From: an uncultured Verrucomicrobiota bacterium
Lineage (GTDB): Bacteria; Verrucomicrobiota; Verrucomicrobiae; Opitutales; Opitutaceae
Direction of reading: 5' to 3'
DNA length: 14,664 bases
NCBI GenBank assembly: GCA_946482165.1
Contig: CAMLQS010000107.1
Span: forward strand, 1 to 14,664
Shown here one piece after another: positions 10,091-14,664 of the stretch; position 1 is the first letter of the stretch, and the number at the start of each line of letters is the position of its first letter. Below the pieces are notes generated by a model. It did not search any database. It was not told the origin of the DNA and worked only from the letters and a program-made list of their open reading frames with translations. Made by a program: the position numbers and the translations under genes.

Positions 10091-11017
10091 ATGTCCGTTA
10101 AGACCAACGACACCATTTTTCTCGCTATCGGCGGCATCGCTATTCTCGGCGCCGGCGTCTGGGCTTTTGTCCAGCAATCGAGCATCTCCGAACTGAGCAC
10201 TCCGCCTGTTGCGCCGTCCTCCGGGGCGACCTATGAGCCGAGCGCCATTAAAATCGTTACACCTGAAAGCCGTAGCTGGGCTACCGCTCCGGCGCAGAAG
10301 GCCGGCGAAAAGTGGATCTACGATGTGTTCACTCCGCCGACGATTTTCTACAACATCCACACGAAGCAGTTTACGGTGGTGCCGCCGACGGAGAACCCGG
10401 ATCCTTGGCCGCCGAAGCCGCCGGAGCCGCCGCAGCCTTCCCGCCCCGATCTCGAACTTGTGCGAGTCGAACAGCCGCTCTTCCGCCTTCAACTCCTCGG
10501 CTATGTCGGTGAAGGCGCTCAAGCGCGCGGTAACTTCCTCAACGTCCAAACAGGCGCCGTCGTCTTCGGCACCACCGGCAAGAAGCTACCCGATCTCAAG
10601 CTTGAGATCGTGCGCTTCTCCGCCGAGCGCAAAGTCGTGCCCCAGCCAGGCGGCACCACGCTGCGCTATGTTGAGGTGACCGCCATCGTGCGCGATACCG
10701 AAACGGGAGTCGAAACCGTGCTCAATCCGAAAGGCAGCGTTCCGGAAGGCCCGCCGATCGCTGTTTTCAGGACGGCCGACGGCGTCGAGCGCATGGCCAA
10801 ATCCGGCGAAAAGATTATGGCCGGCGAGGACTCCTATACCGTAGGCGACTTGGTGGTGGAGCCGCCCAGCGCGGTAGTCACTCGTGAGGGACCTTCGCTT
10901 CCCGCTCCCGAGACCAAGACGCTCGTGATCCCGCCGCCTGCTCCGCCGCCTCCCGATCCCAATGCACCTCCTCCCGAAGGCGGGGCTAATCCGGTTGAAG
11001 TGCCCACCGTATTTTGA
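10091..11017 (+). CDS. Amuc_1099-family PilP/GspC-like periplasmic linker protein
   Basis: A 308-aa protein. The ATG at 10091 (SVKTNDTIFLAIGG) is chosen because it puts the membrane helix (about 9-27) at the N-terminus and starts 4 bp after the previous stop; an upstream in-frame start would overlap that gene and add low-complexity sequence. After the helix come a polar region, a proline-rich spacer at about 98-119 (PWPPKPPEPPQP), a compact beta domain at about 127-265 and a second proline-rich tail at 279-297 (PPPAPPPPDP). The beta domain, with LQLLGYVGEG, VVFGTTGKKLPDLKLEIVRF and later YTVGDLVVEPPSAVV, resembles the HR domain of PilP and GspC, which touches the secretin N-terminus; this is inference from pattern. 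The role would be to connect the PilMN/PilO platform with the outer-membrane secretin encoded next. Confidence 0.75.
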   Translation: MSVKTNDTIFLAIGGIAILGAGVWAFVQQSSISELSTPPVAPSSGATYEPSAIKIVTPESRSWATAPAQKAGEKWIYDVFTPPTIFYNIHTKQFTVVPPTENPDPWPPKPPEPPQPSRPDLELVRVEQPLFRLQLLGYVGEGAQARGNFLNVQTGAVVFGTTGKKLPDLKLEIVRFSAERKVVPQPGGTTLRYVEVTAIVRDTETGVETVLNPKGSVPEGPPIAVFRTADGVERMAKSGEKIMAGEDSYTVGDLVVEPPSAVVTREGPSLPAPETKTLVIPPPAPPPPDPNAPPPEGGANPVEVPTVF

Positions 11018-11084
11018 GCGCACAGTTTGACTTTTGGATGGTTTTTAACCCACGCCGCTTTTAGCTCCTACACTTTATCCCCTA

Positions 11085-13907
11085 ATGAACTACACCAAGC
11101 TCCCGAAAAAGGTGCTCCTGCTCCTGGCGACCCCCGTGATGCTTTCTCTGGCCGTTCCCGCCAGCAAGCTGGTGGCGCAGAGCCAGACCGAGACCAAGAT
11201 CCGCCTGATGGCCGAAGCTCTTCGCGCCCGTGACAGCGGTGATCTCGCCACCGCAAAAACGAACCTCGAACAGCTGCTGGTCCTCGCTCCGAATGATCCC
11301 ACGGTGCAGCGCCTACTTGCGGGAGTGAATGAGGTCATCGCCAACGGCTCCGGCACCGCCCAATCGGCGGCTCCCGCCGTGGTCGCTTCCGACTCGCTTC
11401 CGGTCGTGGTTTACGACCCCAACAAACCTCTCACCCCTGCGGTCGAGGCCGGTGCGTCCTCTGGATCTGCGGAGCCCGTTGCCGCGGCGCCTGTCGCGCC
11501 CTCGCCCGATCAGATTTCTGCGGAGCTCGCCCAAGCCGAAGAGGCTCGCGTCAAGGAGCTGCTCTCCGGCGCCAAGTCGCAGAGCAAGGTCGCCTCCAAA
11601 ATGGCGAAGGATGGCAATTTCGACGGCGCTGCCGCCAAGCTCTCCGCCGCAGCCGCCTCCCTGCCCACCAACACGCTTACGCAGGGAACGATCGAGGACC
11701 TCGCCAAGCAGAAGAACGATCTGTTGCTGCAGAAGTCCCAGTATCTCCTTGAGCAAGGCGACACCAAGGGCGCCAAAGAATCGCTCGATGCCTACATCGC
11801 CGCGACCTCGCCCGAGGGCCGCGCGGTGAAAAAGCAGTCTGCTCTGATTGAAGAGAGCGAATTCCGTCCGCCGCTCCAGCCGATCGAAAAGATCAACCCC
11901 GAGTTTGTGCAGGAGCAGAAGGACATCGCGGCTTTGGCCGCCAGGGGACGCAGCCAGTATGCCGCGGGCGCCTACGACGAGGCTCAAGAAACCTTCCGCA
12001 TGGTGGAAACGATCTCCGCCGACAGCGCCGAAGCGAAATACTTCCTCAAGCGAATCGCCGAGGAGAAGGCTCGCATCGGTGTATTGAACCGCGAGAAAAC
12101 TCGTTCCCAGCTACTCGAAGAAGTGGCGAAGGCGTGGCAGCGCCCCGGCGTGTTTATCGAACGCAGCGGAGAGGACATCCGGCAAGATAAGATCGGCAAT
12201 CCTCTCATCAAGAAGCTGGAGTCCATCATCCTTCCCAGCGTTTCGTTCAACGGCGCCGAACTGAGCCAAGTCATCAGCACGCTGAGCGCGCTGTCCGAAG
12301 AATACGATCCGGCGACCACGGGAACGAAGGGCGTCAATCTTGTGCTGAGCAGCCCGCTGGCGGGTTCCAATATTCCCAAGGTCAATATCACGCTTCGCGG
12401 CCTTTCCCTGAAGCGCATCCTCGATATCGTCACCGAGAACACGGATTATGAATACGTGATCGACAGTGATCTGGTTCAGATTCGTCCCAGTGGCGGAACG
12501 GCCAATCTCATTTCGGAACAGTTCCCGATCAACAAGGCCACCCTGACGCGCATGACTGGCTTGGGTGCGTCCTCGGCGAGCACGCCCGCCGCCAATGCTT
12601 CCGCTGATCCGTTCGCCCCTGCGCCGGTCGCCGCTCCCTCCACGGGTGGTGGCGCCACGGGCGGCGAGTCCGACGCGATCCGCCGCTTCCTCCAGGCGGC
12701 CGGCGTCGGCTTCGACGGCGTCCCGAGCGCAAGCCTCGCTTACGACGGCGCCGCGATCATCGTCACCCAGACTCCTCGCAATATTGAGAAGATCCGGAAC
12801 ATTCTCGCTCGTTATAACGACATCCGCCAAGTCGAGATCGAAGCCAAGTTCCTCGATGTGCGCGAAGGCACCTTGGATGAGCTGGGCGTTTCTTGGAACA
12901 CCCTCGCGTTTGAAGAGAACGGAAACACCTTCGGTTTTGTCGCAGGCCGTAGCGGCGCCCTGCGTAGCTTGGGTGGCGCATTCACCAACACCTCCACCGG
13001 CGGTCAGGGACAAATCGTGATTCCTTCGGACGGGATCAATGATGGGCAGACGATACCGATCAACAACTCGCCCCCGTCCCCTCCGGGAACCGTCGATCTT
13101 GCCGGTTCCGTGCTGCCGCTCGGCTCCTTCACGGGGCTTATCGGCGACGTTTCCGTCGACGCTCAGCTTCGAGCGCTTTCCCGTCGGAACGGCAGCGATA
13201 TGCTCAGCGCGCCCAAGGTCACTGTGATGTCCGGCAGCCGCGCCACGATCACGGTCGCCCAGGAGCTTCGTTATCCCCAGAGCTACGGTGAAATTCAATC
13301 CGACGTCGGCACCTCTGGCGGCGGCGGCGGCTTGACTGGCGGCGGTTCCGCCGGCGTGACGATCACGGCGGGCACTCCCTCCGACTTCACCACCCGCAAT
13401 GTGGGTGTCGAGCTAAGCGTCACGCCCACGGTGGAAGAGGACGATTACTCGATCAGCCTCGAGCTCAATCCGCGTGTCACCGAGTTCGAAGGCTACGTCG
13501 AATACGGCGGCACTTCCGTCGCGGTGAGCCAAGGAACCACGGTCACCGTTCCCTCCGGTTTCTATCAGCCGGTTTTCTCTTCGCGTGAAATCAATACCCG
13601 CGTGACCGTTTGGGACGGCGCCACTCTAGTGATGGGCGGACTCACTCGTGAAGAAGTTCGCCGGGTGAACGATAAGGTCCCGGTTCTTGGCGACATTCCG
13701 TTTATCGGCCGCGCATTCCAGTCCAAGGGCGAGGCCTCCGAGAAACGCAACTTGCTCGTGTTCGTCACGGCCAATCTCGTTTCGCCGGGCGGCTCTCTCA
13801 AGAAGCAGCGCCTGAAGGGCGTCGAGCCGAGCTCGCTGTTCCAGAATCCGACCGTCGTCACCCCGGGTGGCTCCGAGTCCCGGGTCCGCGTCACGACCGA
13901 GCAATAA
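11085..13907 (+). CDS. Outer-membrane secretin (Amuc_1098-like, PilQ/GspD superfamily)
   Basis: A 940-aa protein with a signal peptide (about 1-31, cleavage near KLVA). Residues about 35-350 are Ala-rich and helical, with TPR-like repeats such as ARDSGDLATAKTNLEQLLVLAPNDP-type sequence at 48-72, AKDGNFDGAAAKL at 174-186, LEQGDTKGAKESL at 222-234 and YAAGAYDEAQETF at 292-304. An STN/N0-like domain lies at about 383-468 (VSFNGAELSQVISTL, LKRILDIVTENTDYEYVID), then an N1-like domain (about 476-583) split by a low-complexity insert at 492-528. The secretin barrel follows from about 585: VEIEAKFLDVREG, LSAPKVTVMSG (707-717), and VPVLGDIPFIGRAF (865-878), the classic secretin signature. The protein should form a large ring channel in the outer membrane for a pilus or secreted substrate. 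The 67-bp gap before it has no convincing promoter; a lone TTGACT lies at 11027-11032. A terminator follows. The start is preceded by tttatccccta. Confidence 0.92.
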   Translation: MNYTKLPKKVLLLLATPVMLSLAVPASKLVAQSQTETKIRLMAEALRARDSGDLATAKTNLEQLLVLAPNDPTVQRLLAGVNEVIANGSGTAQSAAPAVVASDSLPVVVYDPNKPLTPAVEAGASSGSAEPVAAAPVAPSPDQISAELAQAEEARVKELLSGAKSQSKVASKMAKDGNFDGAAAKLSAAAASLPTNTLTQGTIEDLAKQKNDLLLQKSQYLLEQGDTKGAKESLDAYIAATSPEGRAVKKQSALIEESEFRPPLQPIEKINPEFVQEQKDIAALAARGRSQYAAGAYDEAQETFRMVETISADSAEAKYFLKRIAEEKARIGVLNREKTRSQLLEEVAKAWQRPGVFIERSGEDIRQDKIGNPLIKKLESIILPSVSFNGAELSQVISTLSALSEEYDPATTGTKGVNLVLSSPLAGSNIPKVNITLRGLSLKRILDIVTENTDYEYVIDSDLVQIRPSGGTANLISEQFPINKATLTRMTGLGASSASTPAANASADPFAPAPVAAPSTGGGATGGESDAIRRFLQAAGVGFDGVPSASLAYDGAAIIVTQTPRNIEKIRNILARYNDIRQVEIEAKFLDVREGTLDELGVSWNTLAFEENGNTFGFVAGRSGALRSLGGAFTNTSTGGQGQIVIPSDGINDGQTIPINNSPPSPPGTVDLAGSVLPLGSFTGLIGDVSVDAQLRALSRRNGSDMLSAPKVTVMSGSRATITVAQELRYPQSYGEIQSDVGTSGGGGGLTGGGSAGVTITAGTPSDFTTRNVGVELSVTPTVEEDDYSISLELNPRVTEFEGYVEYGGTSVAVSQGTTVTVPSGFYQPVFSSREINTRVTVWDGATLVMGGLTREEVRRVNDKVPVLGDIPFIGRAFQSKGEASEKRNLLVFVTANLVSPGGSLKKQRLKGVEPSSLFQNPTVVTPGGSESRVRVTTEQ

Positions 13908-13938
13908 ACTCGCGGCGCTCAGCCCGTTTTGCAGTTCT

Positions 13939-13967
13939 AGCCCGGCCGATTTCGGCCGGGCTTTTTT
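13939..13967 (+). terminator. Intrinsic terminator of the pilus-like operon
   Basis: AGCCCGGCCGA (13939-13949) and TCGGCCGGGCT (13952-13962) form a perfect 11-bp arm pair, realistically a GC-rich stem with a small TT-centred loop, followed by a run of six T (13962-13967). It lies 32 bp after the secretin stop and well before the next start, so it should end the operon transcript. Confidence 0.92.
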
Positions 13968-14035
13968 GTGTCTGAATCGTTTTAAAACTGTGGCGGGCCG
14001 GCCTACATGGTTCATCACCTTCTCTCGCCTTTATC

Positions 14036-14664
14036 ATGTCCCGCTGGCTTCTCATCGACGGCTTCAACCTTGTTTATCGCTGTTTCTTCGCCACGCCCGC
14101 GTTGACCCGGGCCGACGGCTTCCCGACCAATGCCCTCCATGGCTGGGTAAAGTCGATTTGGCGCCTGATTGATCAGGAGAAACCGGACCACACGGTGGTG
14201 TTCTTCGACCTCGGCGGTTCGCAGGACCGCCTGGCGCTTCATCCGGAATACAAAGCGCAACGCGCCGAGATGCCCGCGGAGCTGGAAAAGCAGATCGAAC
14301 CGGTGAAGCGCGTCACCCGCGCGCTCGGGCTGGCGGCGGTCGAGCTGGATGGGGTGGAAAGCGACGATCTCCTCGCCTCGTGCGCGATCGCGCGCGCCGC
14401 CCTTGATGACGACGTGTTGATTGTCAGCTCCGACAAGGATTTTGCCCAGATCGTCAACGAGCGTATCAAGATCCTACTACCGCCGCCGAGTGCACAGCCG
14501 AAACTGGGCTGGCGCCTGCTCGACGCCGCGGGGGTGCGCGAAAAGTTTGGCGTGCCGCCCGCAAAAATCGCCGACTACCTCGCGCTTATTGGCGACACCT
14601 CGGACAATATTCCGGGCTTGAGCGGGGTGGGGCCAAAAACCGCCGTGAAGTGGCTGGAGAAGTA
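14036..14664 (+). CDS. polA: DNA polymerase I-type 5'-3' exonuclease domain (3' end outside window)
   Basis: Partial gene: 209 codons are visible and the frame is open at the window end. The N-terminal flap-endonuclease domain is complete in its key residues: Asp8 in LIDGFNLVYR, Asp58 in VVFFDLGG, the EYKAQRAEMP segment (71-80), Glu108/Asp110/Asp111 in GVESDDLLAS, Asp133/Asp135 in SSDKDF, and Asp187/Asp190 in GDTSDNIPG, with the helix-hairpin-helix GLSGVGPKTA (194-203). This set binds two or three metal ions and cuts 5' flaps or RNA primers. In most bacteria this domain is the front of DNA polymerase I; a stand-alone exonuclease cannot be ruled out here. It follows a terminator and is unrelated to the operon before it. 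No clear promoter or Shine-Dalgarno sequence was seen in 13968-14035; the start follows tctcgcctttatc. Confidence 0.9.
   Translation, partial: MSRWLLIDGFNLVYRCFFATPALTRADGFPTNALHGWVKSIWRLIDQEKPDHTVVFFDLGGSQDRLALHPEYKAQRAEMPAELEKQIEPVKRVTRALGLAAVELDGVESDDLLASCAIARAALDDDVLIVSSDKDFAQIVNERIKILLPPPSAQPKLGWRLLDAAGVREKFGVPPAKIADYLALIGDTSDNIPGLSGVGPKTAVKWLEK

Noticed and set aside
11027..11055. Possible sigma-70 promoter before the secretin (TTGACT at 11027-11032)
   Set aside because: No acceptable -10 element at 16-18 bp spacing was found; the gene is more simply read from the upstream operon promoter.
12111..13298. A 395-codon minus-strand open frame inside the secretin gene
   Set aside because: It overlaps the conserved secretin core read on the + strand and shows no domain of its own.

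Overview
The window is GC-rich and gene-dense, and looks like chromosomal DNA of a Verrucomicrobiota bacterium, most likely Opitutaceae or a relative. The main reason is a five-gene block (6591-13907, + strand) whose order and protein features match, from memory, the pilus-like locus Amuc_1102-1101-1100-1099-1098 of Akkermansia muciniphila. Every protein start judged in the window also lacks a Shine-Dalgarno sequence and most are preceded by a C/T-rich tract. No database search was possible, so family names rest on motif recognition.

Left part (1-6101, - strand): a three-gene polysaccharide-degradation cluster, read right to left. First is a secreted GH2 beta-galactosidase of the LacZ type (2787-6101). 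Next is a secreted two-domain beta-sandwich-like protein without a recognisable catalytic site (1578-2678). Last is a protein with the same C-terminal module fused through an Ala/Pro linker to a BNR-4-type beta-propeller, cut by the window start (1-1524). The shared module (907-1452 and 1587-2129) is a clear duplication. All three proteins carry signal peptides and probably act together on an extracellular or periplasmic glycan; the substrate cannot be read from the sequence.

Middle (6102-6590): a divergent intergenic region holding several candidate operators: a LacI-type AAnCGnTT site, a TGTAT/ATACA palindrome and a TTGGCGG/CTGCCAA inverted repeat. No convincing sigma-70 promoter was found.

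Right part (6591-13907, + strand): the pilus/type II secretion-like envelope machine. It encodes a small secreted Amuc_1102-like protein, a PilM-PilN fusion (cytoplasmic actin-like ATPase joined through an INLLP motif to a membrane-anchored periplasmic part), a PilO-like Amuc_1100 homologue, a PilP/GspC-like protein with proline-rich spacers, and a PilQ/GspD-type secretin with a helical-repeat-rich N-terminus. Together they form a pilMNOPQ-like path from cytoplasm to outer membrane. No pilin, assembly or retraction ATPase, PilC or prepilin peptidase gene is in the window, so these must lie elsewhere if the machine builds a pilus. A strong intrinsic terminator (13939-13967) closes the operon.

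End (14036-14664, + strand): the start of a DNA polymerase I-type 5'-3' exonuclease gene, cut by the window end.
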